DNA of 20,804 nt. It comes from DAOUFU01 sp034429275. GTDB lineage: Bacteria > Chloroflexota > Anaerolineae > Aggregatilineales > Aggregatilineaceae. A program made the translations under genes and the position numbers. Positions within the stretch are counted from its first letter, which is position 1. Every line of letters starts with the position of its first letter. Below the pieces are notes generated by a model, which was not told the DNA's origin, searched no databases, and saw only the letters and a program-made list of their open reading frames with translations. Positions 5,926 to 12,983 of the stretch are shown in pieces. The DNA lies in NCBI GenBank assembly GCA_034429275.1, contig DAOUFU010000045.1, forward strand, positions 1 through 20,804, written 5' to 3'.

Positions 5926-7014
5926 ATGCCCGCCCATGCCCTGTTGGACCAGGCCGCCCAATGGCTGGATGCCGGAGAGGCGACCGCCATCGCCACCATC
6001 GTCCACATCCGGGGATCATCCAGCCAGCCGCTCGGCGCGCGCATGGTAATGACCGGCGATCACCGCTTTGTGGGCGCAGTGAGCGGTGGCTGTGTCGAGA
6101 CCGACGTGTATGAAGCCGCCCAGGATGTGATGAGCGCTGGCGGTGCGCCGCTCATGCTCCATTACAAACACGTCGAGAATCCCCTGATCGAGATCGGGCT
6201 GAACTGCGAAGGACAGATCGACGTGCTGGTCGAGCGACTGGATCGCACGCTGCTCGATCTGCTGCGCGCCTCGCCCCAGGACGGCGAGCGCGTGCTGATT
6301 ACCCTGTGTCGCCCCAATCAACCGCTGAACCCGGAGCCGGTCCACCTGTTGCTCGAAGCGGACCGCGCCGCCTCGCCCGATTTGCCCGAAGCGGTGATCG
6401 CGGCGGCGCAGTCGGCCCTGGAGCGCGATCAGCCGGTTTCGGTGATGTTGGACGATGGCCGGGTGGCGTTGTGCGAACCTGTCGTCTCGCCGCCGACCCT
6501 GTTGATCTTCGGCGCAGTGCAGATCGCTGTGCCGCTGGTGCGGCTGGCGAAAATCCTGGGCTTTCGGACCATTGTCACCGACGCGCGCCCCGCTTATGCC
6601 GATCCTGCTCGCCACCCCGACGCAGACCAGGTGATCGCCGCCTGGCCGAAGGATGTGATCGCCCAGGTGGGCATCACCCGGCGGACCTATGTCGTCTCGC
6701 TCAATCACGAGGCGCGCTTCGAGGATGCGCTGTGGCGCGCCTTGCTCGGCCAGCCGGTGCGCTATATTGGGGCACTGGGCAAGCGCCAGCGCGCCATCGA
6801 GCGCCAGCAGCGCGCCGCCGACTCCGGCCTGGACCTGGATCAGCTTCCGTTCATCCACACTCCGATTGGCCTGAACCTGGGCGGCAGATCCGATGAAGAG
6901 ATGGCGCTCAGCATCCTGGCGGAGATTGTCGCTGTGCGGCACGGGCGAAGCGGTGGAATGCTGAGCCTCAACGGGGCGTCTTCCGGCAGCCCGCAGGCGG
7001 GCAGCACAACATGA
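5926..7014 (+). CDS. xdhC: XdhC/CoxF-family protein
   Basis: The family matures molybdenum hydroxylases such as xanthine dehydrogenase by binding and delivering the sulfurated molybdenum cofactor. The N-terminal XdhC/CoxI domain is visible at about residues 15-105, with IATIVHIRGSSSQPLGARM, AVSGGCVE (C56) and GLNCEGQIDV (C94). A Rossmann-like C-terminal domain begins near residue 190 with LLIFGAVQIAVPLVRLAKILGF and ends in GRSDEEMALSILAEIVA. I chose the ATG at 5926 because GGAGAG lies six bases upstream; the in-frame codon at 5896 has no such site. The gene lies 47 bp after rtcB and may be cotranscribed with it. No hydroxylase subunit or cofactor gene is nearby, so it is an orphan here and its client is unknown. 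Confidence 0.88.
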   Translation: MPAHALLDQAAQWLDAGEATAIATIVHIRGSSSQPLGARMVMTGDHRFVGAVSGGCVETDVYEAAQDVMSAGGAPLMLHYKHVENPLIEIGLNCEGQIDVLVERLDRTLLDLLRASPQDGERVLITLCRPNQPLNPEPVHLLLEADRAASPDLPEAVIAAAQSALERDQPVSVMLDDGRVALCEPVVSPPTLLIFGAVQIAVPLVRLAKILGFRTIVTDARPAYADPARHPDADQVIAAWPKDVIAQVGITRRTYVVSLNHEARFEDALWRALLGQPVRYIGALGKRQRAIERQQRAADSGLDLDQLPFIHTPIGLNLGGRSDEEMALSILAEIVAVRHGRSGGMLSLNGASSGSPQAGSTT

Positions 7015-7040
7015 CCCTGGATTTACACGCGCAGTTGCGG

Positions 7041-7046
7041 TATGAT
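7041..7046 (+). promoter_or_regulatory. Possible -10 box before rplI
   Basis: TATGAT matches the -10 consensus at 5 of 6 positions and lies 45 bases before the rplI start. The -35 position 17 bp upstream (TGGATT) is poor, so this is only a candidate. Confidence 0.3.
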
Positions 7047-7091
7047 TAGCGCCTGCTCTGCAGAACCATCAGACGTCAAGGGAAACGCACC

Positions 7092-7739
7092 ATGAAAGTT
7101 ATCCTCAAAGAATATGTCTACAAACACGGAGTCGCTGGCGACGTCGTCAACGTCTCCGATGGCTATGCTCGCAATTATCTGATCCCCCAGGGCATGGCGA
7201 TCCGTGCCACGCCGGGCGCGCTGCGCGACAACCAGCACCTGATCGCTCAGGCTGCCAAGCGCCGCCAGGAATTGAAAGACAGTGAGAACGAGCAGGCCCA
7301 CAAGATTCACGGCGTCGAACTGGTCTTCGGCATGAAAGCCGGCAAGAACAACAAGCTCTACGGCTCGGTGACGACGATGGACATCGCCAAGGCGCTGCGT
7401 GAGAAGACCGGCGAAGATGTGGATCGCCGCCGCATCAGCGATCGTTCGCTGCGCGAGCTGGGTATCCACGAGGTGCCGGTGCGCATTTCGGCCAGCGTCA
7501 GCCCCGTGCTGAAGGTCGTCATTATCCGCGAAGAGGAAGTCGAAGACTACCTCGCGGGTAAGCCGGTGCGCAGCCTGGGCCAGGACGTGAGCGCGGCTGC
7601 GAGTGCCCGCGAAACCGGGCGCGCAGTCGAAGCCGGCGAGAGCGTGGAATCTGCCGAAGCAGAAGAACTCGCTGCCGCGGGCGAGGAAGCGGCGGATGTG
7701 GCGGCAGAAGCTGCCGACAGCGCCGAAGGTGTCGAATAG
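7092..7739 (+). CDS. rplI: 50S ribosomal protein bL9 with acidic C-terminal extension
   Basis: The start MKVILKEYVYKHGVAGDVVNVSDGYARNYLIP-type sequence (first 35 residues) is the conserved bL9 N-terminal rRNA-binding domain. It is followed by the long connecting helix and the C-terminal domain with LYGSVT and RRRISDR, ending near residue 152 in VIIREEEVEDYL. bL9 binds 23S rRNA near the L1 stalk. The protein has 215 residues against about 150 usually; the extra 60 or so are Ala/Glu-rich and probably disordered. AAGGGA lies nine bases before the ATG. The gene is not accompanied by rpsF, ssb or rpsR, which often surround it in other bacteria. Confidence 0.97.
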   Translation: MKVILKEYVYKHGVAGDVVNVSDGYARNYLIPQGMAIRATPGALRDNQHLIAQAAKRRQELKDSENEQAHKIHGVELVFGMKAGKNNKLYGSVTTMDIAKALREKTGEDVDRRRISDRSLRELGIHEVPVRISASVSPVLKVVIIREEEVEDYLAGKPVRSLGQDVSAAASARETGRAVEAGESVESAEAEELAAAGEEAADVAAEAADSAEGVE

Positions 7740-7771
7740 GCCGGCCAGTCCGGTGTCTGCGACCCGAGTAC

Positions 7772-8101
7772 ATGCGTCAAACAATCGAAGAAGCCGGCTC
7801 TGGCGAGCTGATTGCGTACATTGTCCGACATATAGTGTGCGAGAACTGTAGCGCACCCTATACGCCGGATAGTGTTGTTGTGGCGCGGCGCAGCGGTCCG
7901 GCCCTGTTGTGGCTGGCCACCTGCCCGGCTTGCCAGGCCGAGCATACCATCACCACCTACGACGACCAGATGCCCTGGGAAGACCTGCATCCTGACAATC
8001 GCGAAATCCCAGGAAAGATCACGCCCGCCTGGGCGGATGAATGGCACTCGTTCCTGGAGGACTTCCGGGGCGACTGCTACGATCTGCTCGCGGCGGAATA
8101 A
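7772..8101 (+). CDS. Hypothetical zinc-ribbon protein, 109 aa
   Basis: The protein has two CxxC pairs, C23-x-x-C26 and C51-x-x-C54, separated by 24 residues of mainly beta-type sequence (SVVVARRSGPALLWLAT). This is the layout of a small treble-clef or zinc-ribbon domain. The C-terminal half is acidic and aromatic (MPWEDLHPDN, WADEWHSFLEDF) and has no motif that I can name. The ribosome site is weak (CGAG five bases upstream). The gene follows rplI by 32 bp on the same strand and could be translated from the same mRNA. Its function is unknown. Confidence 0.7.
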   Translation: MRQTIEEAGSGELIAYIVRHIVCENCSAPYTPDSVVVARRSGPALLWLATCPACQAEHTITTYDDQMPWEDLHPDNREIPGKITPAWADEWHSFLEDFRGDCYDLLAAE

Positions 8102-8173
8102 GCCCATCTGGCGACCTCACGACTCCCACTCCGTGCTAGCAGGTTTTTGCCCCACATCAGTTAAGCGGGCTGT

Positions 8174-8202
8174 TTGCATTGGCACAAAGCCTGGCCTATG
8201 AT
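8174..8202 (+). promoter_or_regulatory. Candidate promoter for the 74-aa gene
   Basis: TATGAT at 8197-8202 (5 of 6) lies 17 bp after TTGCAT (3 of 6). It would start a transcript near 8209, upstream of the GAGGGGA ribosome site at 8226-8232. Confidence 0.4.
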
Positions 8203-8245
8203 CTGAGCATGGGTCAATTCATTTTGAGGGGAGAAAACAAATATC

Positions 8246-8470
8246 ATGGAGCAACTGGTCAAGCTGGTGATGAAAGAGGTTAACCTGGACGAAAAGGTAG
8301 CCAGGCAGGTTGTCAATCTCATCATGGGTGAGCTGAAGGGGAAGCTGCCCGCGCCAATTGCCAGCAACCTGGAGGGCATTTTGGCCGGCAAGGTGGACCC
8401 CGACGCCCTGCTCAAAGGCCAAGGGTCGGGCATCGTTGGGATGCTGACCGGCCTGTTCAAGAAGAAATAG
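8246..8470 (+). CDS. Small helical hypothetical protein, 74 aa
   Basis: The product (MEQLVKLVMKEVNLDEKVARQ...) appears to be all-helical, with a Gly-rich turn (GQGSGIVGM) and a Lys-rich end. Its pattern of short helices, with an NLDEKVA motif and an LEGILAGK segment, recalls DUF2267- or DUF2780-type small proteins, but I cannot assign a family. It has no signal peptide. GAGGGGA lies 13 bases before the ATG, a longer spacing than usual. It has its own candidate promoter and is closed by the terminator at 8509-8536, so it is probably expressed alone. Its function is unknown. Confidence 0.75.
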   Translation: MEQLVKLVMKEVNLDEKVARQVVNLIMGELKGKLPAPIASNLEGILAGKVDPDALLKGQGSGIVGMLTGLFKKK

Positions 8471-8508
8471 CCGCGCAGGCTACCCGCCACACACAGTCCA
8501 AAGTGCAG

Positions 8509-8537
8509 AATCCCGGCTTATCATGGCCGGGATTTTG
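8509..8537 (+). terminator. Rho-independent terminator
   Basis: AATCCCGGC (8509-8517) pairs perfectly with GCCGGGATT (8526-8534) around an 8-nt loop and is followed by TTG. It ends the plus-strand unit after the 74-aa gene. The minus-strand side has no T run, so it would serve the convergent SbcC-like gene poorly. Confidence 0.75.
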
Positions 8538-8558
8538 TGATCGCGCCCCTCGCACCGC

Positions 8559-11123
8559 CTACCGCATCCGAATCCGGCTGCCCTCCGGCGTTTTGTCTAC
8601 CTGGATTTGCACCGGGAACGCGTCGCGCAGTTCCTCGACATGGGTGATCACCAGCACCAGGTCGAAGTGATCCTGGATGGCGGTCAGCGCCTCGACCAGC
8701 CGCTGGCGGCCCTCGTCATCCTGCGTGCCAAATCCCTCATCCATGAACAATGCGCGAAGCTGCGCGCCCGCGCGCCGGGCCAACATCTGGCTGAGTGCTA
8801 CGCGAATGGCAAAATTCACCCGGAACGCCTCGCCGCCGGAGTAGGATTCATAGCTGCGTGTGCCCAGTTCGTCGCTGATCAAAATATCGAGCGTCTCGGC
8901 CACGCCGCCGGTACGCTTCTCGCGCTGGGTATCCAGCCGGACAAACATCCGCCCGCCGGTCATGCGGCTCAACAGGTGGTTGGCCGCTTCTTCCAGTTCG
9001 GGGATGGCCGCCTCGATGATCATGGCCGGGATGCCGTTTTTTCCAAAAGCGACGCGCAGGTCGCTATAAATCCCCTTTTGGATGTTCAACTCGGCGGCGC
9101 GGGCTTGCAGTTCGGCCTTACGCTGCCGGGCATCTTCCACCGCCTTGAGTCCCTGCTCGGCGCGCACGACATCGGCCCGCGCGTCGCTCTCGGCGCGGCG
9201 GCAGCGCCGGACCTCGTCCTCACGGCGGCGCGCTTCTTCCACCTGCACGGCCAGGCTGCCGATCTCGGCCTCAACCCGCTCGACCTCCAGCACTTCTTCG
9301 GCCCTGGCTTTCAGCCAGCGTTCCTGGCTGCGCAGGCTGGCCTCACGCTCTTCTTGCAGGGCGGGAAGCTGCTGCTGGGCCAGTTCAAGCTCGCGCTGGC
9401 GCAGTTCGTAGGCGTGAAAGGTGGACAGAGTCTCGCGGGCGGCGGTATGGGCTTCCGAGTCGTAGCCCAACTGCTCGATCTGCTGCTGAATGGCGGCACG
9501 CTGCTTCTGCAGCTCGTGGGCATAGTCCCCCGCCTCAAGCATGGTTTCGAGCGCATGAAGCTCTGCGTGCTCGGTATGCAGGGTATCGGCGGCATCCTGC
9601 GCCTGCTCCGCTCTCGACCCCAACGCGGCGGCCCGCTCGCGCAGGCCATCCAGCCGCCTAAGCTCCACGTCCAGCGCCGCGATAGTCTCGCGGTGAGTCT
9701 GAATGATCCCCTCGATTTCGGTTATGCGGGCGCGGTTGGCGCGGTGTGCGTCGCCGCGCTCGGTGCCCTGCGCCTGAAGCTCATCCAGCATGGTGACTTT
9801 GTGCTCGTCACTGAGCGGCTGGCCGCACAGCGGGCATACGGCCTCGGCGGCCTGAAGCTGTTCCTGCCGCGCCTTGATGGTCTGCATTTCGGCATACAGG
9901 CCCCGGTTGATGCCTTTGAGTTCGGCGATTTCGGCTTCCAGGCCACTGATCGCTTCGCGCAGGTCTTCGCGGCGCTGCTGCTCGTCTTCCAGCGTGCGCA
10001 CCTCGGCCAGGACGTCGGCCAGGTCGGCGCGCAGGCCGTCCAGGTCCGATGACTGGCGCTCGGCATTGGCGATGCGGTCGCGGTGCACGCTGATCTGTGC
10101 TTCGATCTCGGCGCGAGCGGCCTGGATGCGCTCCGTCACCCGGTTGAGTTCGTCCTTGACCTGCTGCATGGCCTGCAGCTTTTCACCCAGTGCCAGGTCG
10201 GCAGCGCGCGCCTCTTGTAAGGTCGCATAACCGGCCTCAATCGACTCGCGCTCGGCCAGAATCTCGTTCTGGTGGGCGATCTGGTCATCGTAACGTGCGA
10301 TCCGGGCGGCGATCTCGCTCAGTTCGCGGTCGTGCTGGCGGATGCGGTTCTGCGCCTGGGCCAGCCGTCCCTGGGCCGCGTGCAGCCGGGATTCGGCATC
10401 CTTGACTTCGGCGTAGCGCGCTTCGGCCCGCTCGAGTTCGGCGGCGGCGGCGGTCTGCGCCTCCAGCGCGACATCCAGCGCGCGGCGCAGCGACGGTTCT
10501 TCGGCCTCCAGGTCCTCGATCCGCTTGATGTCGAGTTCTGTGACGCGCAGGTTGTTCTCGATCTGGTCGATGCGCTGCCTGGCCCGTTCCTCATACACCC
10601 ACCATTGATCCAGGCCGAGGATATTGGCCAGAATATCTTTGCGCTGCGAGGGGGGCTTGAGCGTGAAGGCATCGGCGCGGCCCTGCTGCAAAAAGGCCGA
10701 ATGCACGAACGTCTCATAATCGAGGTGCAGCAGCGACTCGATTCGGCGCTCGGTATCGCGCAGCGAAGGGGCATTGTTGGGCTGCCACTGCCCGGCATCG
10801 CCATCCCACACGAACAGGTCGAGCGAGCTTCGCCCGGTTTTGGCGGTCTTGCCTTTCTGACGCCGACGCACCACGCGGTAGCACGTTTCGCCCTGCAAAA
10901 AGTCGAGCTGGACCAACATCTCTGTCTGGCCCTGGTGAATCAGGTCATCGTCGAACCGGGCGCGCGCCTTTCCCCACAGCGCCCAGGTGATCGCATCCAG
11001 CAGCGAGGATTTCCCCGCCCCGTTGGCCCCGCTCAGGCACGCCAGGTGAATGCCCTCAAACGTGATCGGATCGGGGTTGCGGTAGGCCAGGAAATTCACC
11101 AGTTCGAGTCGGATTGGGAGCAT
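8559..11123 (-). CDS. sbcC: SbcC/Rad50-like SMC-family ATPase
   Basis: The 854-residue protein has the Rad50/SbcC plan. A Walker A motif GANGAGKS is at 32-39, then a long coiled coil interrupted by the zinc hook CPLC (C430, C433), then a second coil. The C-terminal half of the ATPase has the ABC signature YSGGE near 760, Walker B LFMDEGFG near 792 and a switch histidine in VITHVEEL near 826. With SbcD (Mre11) such proteins bind DNA ends and process hairpins and breaks. The ATG at 11123 is supported by GGAGG five bases upstream and by a promoter 25-60 bases upstream. Longer in-frame starts up to 11417 would run through that promoter. No sbcD is adjacent. The gene may be single, between divergent and convergent neighbours. 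Confidence 0.93.
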   Translation of the reverse strand: MLPIRLELVNFLAYRNPDPITFEGIHLACLSGANGAGKSSLLDAITWALWGKARARFDDDLIHQGQTEMLVQLDFLQGETCYRVVRRRQKGKTAKTGRSSLDLFVWDGDAGQWQPNNAPSLRDTERRIESLLHLDYETFVHSAFLQQGRADAFTLKPPSQRKDILANILGLDQWWVYEERARQRIDQIENNLRVTELDIKRIEDLEAEEPSLRRALDVALEAQTAAAAELERAEARYAEVKDAESRLHAAQGRLAQAQNRIRQHDRELSEIAARIARYDDQIAHQNEILAERESIEAGYATLQEARAADLALGEKLQAMQQVKDELNRVTERIQAARAEIEAQISVHRDRIANAERQSSDLDGLRADLADVLAEVRTLEDEQQRREDLREAISGLEAEIAELKGINRGLYAEMQTIKARQEQLQAAEAVCPLCGQPLSDEHKVTMLDELQAQGTERGDAHRANRARITEIEGIIQTHRETIAALDVELRRLDGLRERAAALGSRAEQAQDAADTLHTEHAELHALETMLEAGDYAHELQKQRAAIQQQIEQLGYDSEAHTAARETLSTFHAYELRQRELELAQQQLPALQEEREASLRSQERWLKARAEEVLEVERVEAEIGSLAVQVEEARRREDEVRRCRRAESDARADVVRAEQGLKAVEDARQRKAELQARAAELNIQKGIYSDLRVAFGKNGIPAMIIEAAIPELEEAANHLLSRMTGGRMFVRLDTQREKRTGGVAETLDILISDELGTRSYESYSGGEAFRVNFAIRVALSQMLARRAGAQLRALFMDEGFGTQDDEGRQRLVEALTAIQDHFDLVLVITHVEELRDAFPVQIQVDKTPEGSRIRMR

Positions 11124-11154
11124 AGGTCCTCCAATGCGTGGTCTGTCCGGGGCT

Positions 11155-11183
11155 ATTGTACAGGATATACCGGGCCGCCTCAA
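11155..11183 (-). promoter_or_regulatory. Promoter of the SbcC-like gene
   Basis: On the minus strand TTGAGG (11183-11178, 4 of 6) is followed by 17 bp and TACAAT (11160-11155, 5 of 6). The predicted start of transcription is near 11148, giving a 25-nt leader that holds the GGAGG site. It settles the start codon choice at 11123. Confidence 0.65.
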
Positions 11184-11202
11184 AACGATTGAGGGCGAGA
11201 GG

Positions 11203-11231
11203 GTGACAGGTGGCAGCGGCTGTGTTATCCT
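11203..11231 (+). promoter_or_regulatory. Promoter of the GlcG-like/methyltransferase operon
   Basis: GTGACA (11203-11208, 5 of 6) and TATCCT (11226-11231, 4 of 6) are exactly 17 bp apart. Transcription near 11238 would leave a leader of about 65 nt. Confidence 0.45.
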
Positions 11232-11303
11232 GGCAGGGACTGTCTGGCCCGCACGCGCCCGGTCGGCGCACCGCGATGTAGTTCTGCCCAGGAGGCCATG
11301 TCT

Positions 11304-11711
11304 ATGTACCAATCGCAGACTCTCTCGCATCAAGATGCTGCCCGCATCATCGCCACCATTCAGGCGGCGCTGGAGGCGCGCGGTGAAGGCGCAGCGGTCG
11401 CCGTGGTGGACGCTCACGGCGAGTTGATCGCTTTCCTGCGTACCGACGGCTGTAAACTACCTTCAATCACCATTGCCATCAACAAGGCATTCACCGCCGC
11501 CCGCGAACGCCGACCCACCCTGGAGGTTGGCAAAGCCTCGCGCGAGGCCCCCTTCCCGATGACCAATTTCGGAGACATTCGCTATACTGCCTGGGGTGGT
11601 GGCATTCCGATTGTTCACCAGGGCGAGGTGGTCGGCGCGGTGGGGGTCAGCGGCCTGCCGGAAATGGAAGATGTCAAGCTCGCCCAGCTTGGCGCGGATT
11701 TGTTCAAGTAA
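11304..11711 (+). CDS. GlcG/HbpS family protein (DUF336-type)
   Basis: The 135-residue protein matches the small GlcG/HbpS alpha-beta fold. It has an N-terminal helix (LSHQDAARIIATIQAAL), the strand AVAVVDAHGELIAFLRTDG, a helix with NKAFTAAR, and the C-terminal Gly-rich IPIVHQGEVVGAVGVSG. Family members include the HbpS heme-binding protein and many proteins of unknown role next to metabolic operons. I chose the ATG at 11304 because AGGAGG lies eight bases upstream; the ATG at 11298 would leave only two. The methyltransferase gene follows after 36 bp on the same strand, probably in one operon, but this gives no clear hint of function. Confidence 0.85.
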   Translation: MYQSQTLSHQDAARIIATIQAALEARGEGAAVAVVDAHGELIAFLRTDGCKLPSITIAINKAFTAARERRPTLEVGKASREAPFPMTNFGDIRYTAWGGGIPIVHQGEVVGAVGVSGLPEMEDVKLAQLGADLFK

Positions 11712-11747
11712 CTGCCCGCCCGCGCACTGCCCAAAGGAGCCAGGCCC

Positions 11748-12983
11748 ATGCCGCAGGAGATTCTCGAAGTCACACTGGAAGAAATGGTGCATGGCGGCAG
11801 CGCCCTGGCGCGTCATGGAGGCCGCGTGCTGTTCATTCCCTACGCCATTCCCGGCGAGCGAATCACCGCGCGCCTGACGGACGACCGCGGGCGCTACGCC
11901 TTCGCCGAAGGGGTGACGCTGCTCAGCGCGTCGCCGCACCGCGTGACTCCGCTGTGCCCCCATTTTGGCCCCGGACGCTGCGGCGGCTGCCATTTCCAGC
12001 ATATCGACTATGCCGCTCAGCCGGGCTTCAAGCGCGATGTCGTGCGCGACCAGTTCAAGCGCATCGGCGGATTCGCAGACCCGCCCATCCTGCCGACTAT
12101 CCCCAGCCCCGATGCCTGGGGTTACCGTGTGCACGCCACGTTCCACGTCAATGACCGTTCGGAATTGTGTTTTATCGGCACGGATAACCAGTCGTTGGTG
12201 CCGATTGAGGAATGCCACATCCTTCAGCCGGAGCTGTTGGAACTGTGCGAAATGCTCGATTTTGCCGCCATGCCCACGCTCGACCGGGTGCGCGTCCAGG
12301 TCGGCTCGGACGGCGCAGGCATGATCATCCTGAGCACGCGCGATGACGATGTGCCCGAACTGGAGGTGGACCTGCCGGTGTCGGTGAACTTTCTGCTGAG
12401 CGACAACGAGCCGGTCAACCTGGTTGGCTCCAGCAGCGTGAGCTACACCGTGCGCGGGCGCACCTTCCGCGTGACGGCGGGCGGCTTCTTCCAGGTGAAT
12501 CTCGCCCAGGCCGAGACACTGGTAGACCAGGTGCTGAGCAAGCTGAACCTGCATGGGACCGAATCGGTGCTGGACCTGTACGCTGGTGTGGGATTGTTCA
12601 CGGCATTCCTGGCCGAACGTGCCGGGCGGGTCACCTCCATCGAGAGCTACCCGCCCGCTGTCACCGATGCCGATGAGAACCTGGCCGAATTCGACAATGT
12701 GGACCTGATCGAGGGCGCAGTGGAAGATGTGCTTGCCGACCTGGGCGATCCCTATCACGCGGCGGTGATGGACCCACCGCGCGCGGGAGTCGCGCCGGGC
12801 GTGCTGGACGCACTGGACGAGATGGGCGTCCCCAACATCGTCTATGTGAGCTGCGATCCCTCTACACTGGCGCGCGATGCCAAGCGGCTGGTGGCCAAAG
12901 GCTACCGTTTACTGGAAGTGCAGCCGGTCGATATGTTTCCGCAGACCTATCACATCGAGTGTGTGGCGCACTTCCGCCGCTGA
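11748..12983 (+). CDS. TrmA/RlmD-type 23S rRNA (uracil-C5)-methyltransferase
   Basis: The enzyme transfers methyl from SAM to C5 of uridine in RNA. An N-terminal TRAM-like RNA-binding domain (residues 1-60) is followed by four cysteines C70, C78, C81 and C156 that fit the [4Fe-4S] site of RlmD. The C-terminal Rossmann methyltransferase has LDLYAGVGLF near 276-285, MDPPRAG at 341-347, the catalytic nucleophile C369 in YVSCDPSTLARD, and the final HIEC motif with the general base Glu. The length, 411 residues, is normal. AAAGGAG lies nine bases upstream of the ATG. The cluster favours RlmD-like rRNA activity over tRNA-type TrmA, but the target base is not proven; several phyla carry one enzyme for several sites. 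Confidence 0.9.
   Translation: MPQEILEVTLEEMVHGGSALARHGGRVLFIPYAIPGERITARLTDDRGRYAFAEGVTLLSASPHRVTPLCPHFGPGRCGGCHFQHIDYAAQPGFKRDVVRDQFKRIGGFADPPILPTIPSPDAWGYRVHATFHVNDRSELCFIGTDNQSLVPIEECHILQPELLELCEMLDFAAMPTLDRVRVQVGSDGAGMIILSTRDDDVPELEVDLPVSVNFLLSDNEPVNLVGSSSVSYTVRGRTFRVTAGGFFQVNLAQAETLVDQVLSKLNLHGTESVLDLYAGVGLFTAFLAERAGRVTSIESYPPAVTDADENLAEFDNVDLIEGAVEDVLADLGDPYHAAVMDPPRAGVAPGVLDALDEMGVPNIVYVSCDPSTLARDAKRLVAKGYRLLEVQPVDMFPQTYHIECVAHFRR

Noticed and set aside
7831..7837. TATAGT resembling the -10 boxes at 2114 and 17626, inside the zinc-ribbon gene
   Set aside because: There is no -35 at proper distance and it lies inside a likely coding region; a chance match is more probable.
8607..10052. 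Long plus-strand open frame of 481 codons
   Set aside because: It lies antisense to the SbcC-like gene, whose Walker A, zinc hook and Walker B motifs are clear. High GC leaves few stops in the shadow frame, and its translation is repetitive in Gly, Gln, Leu and His with no motif.
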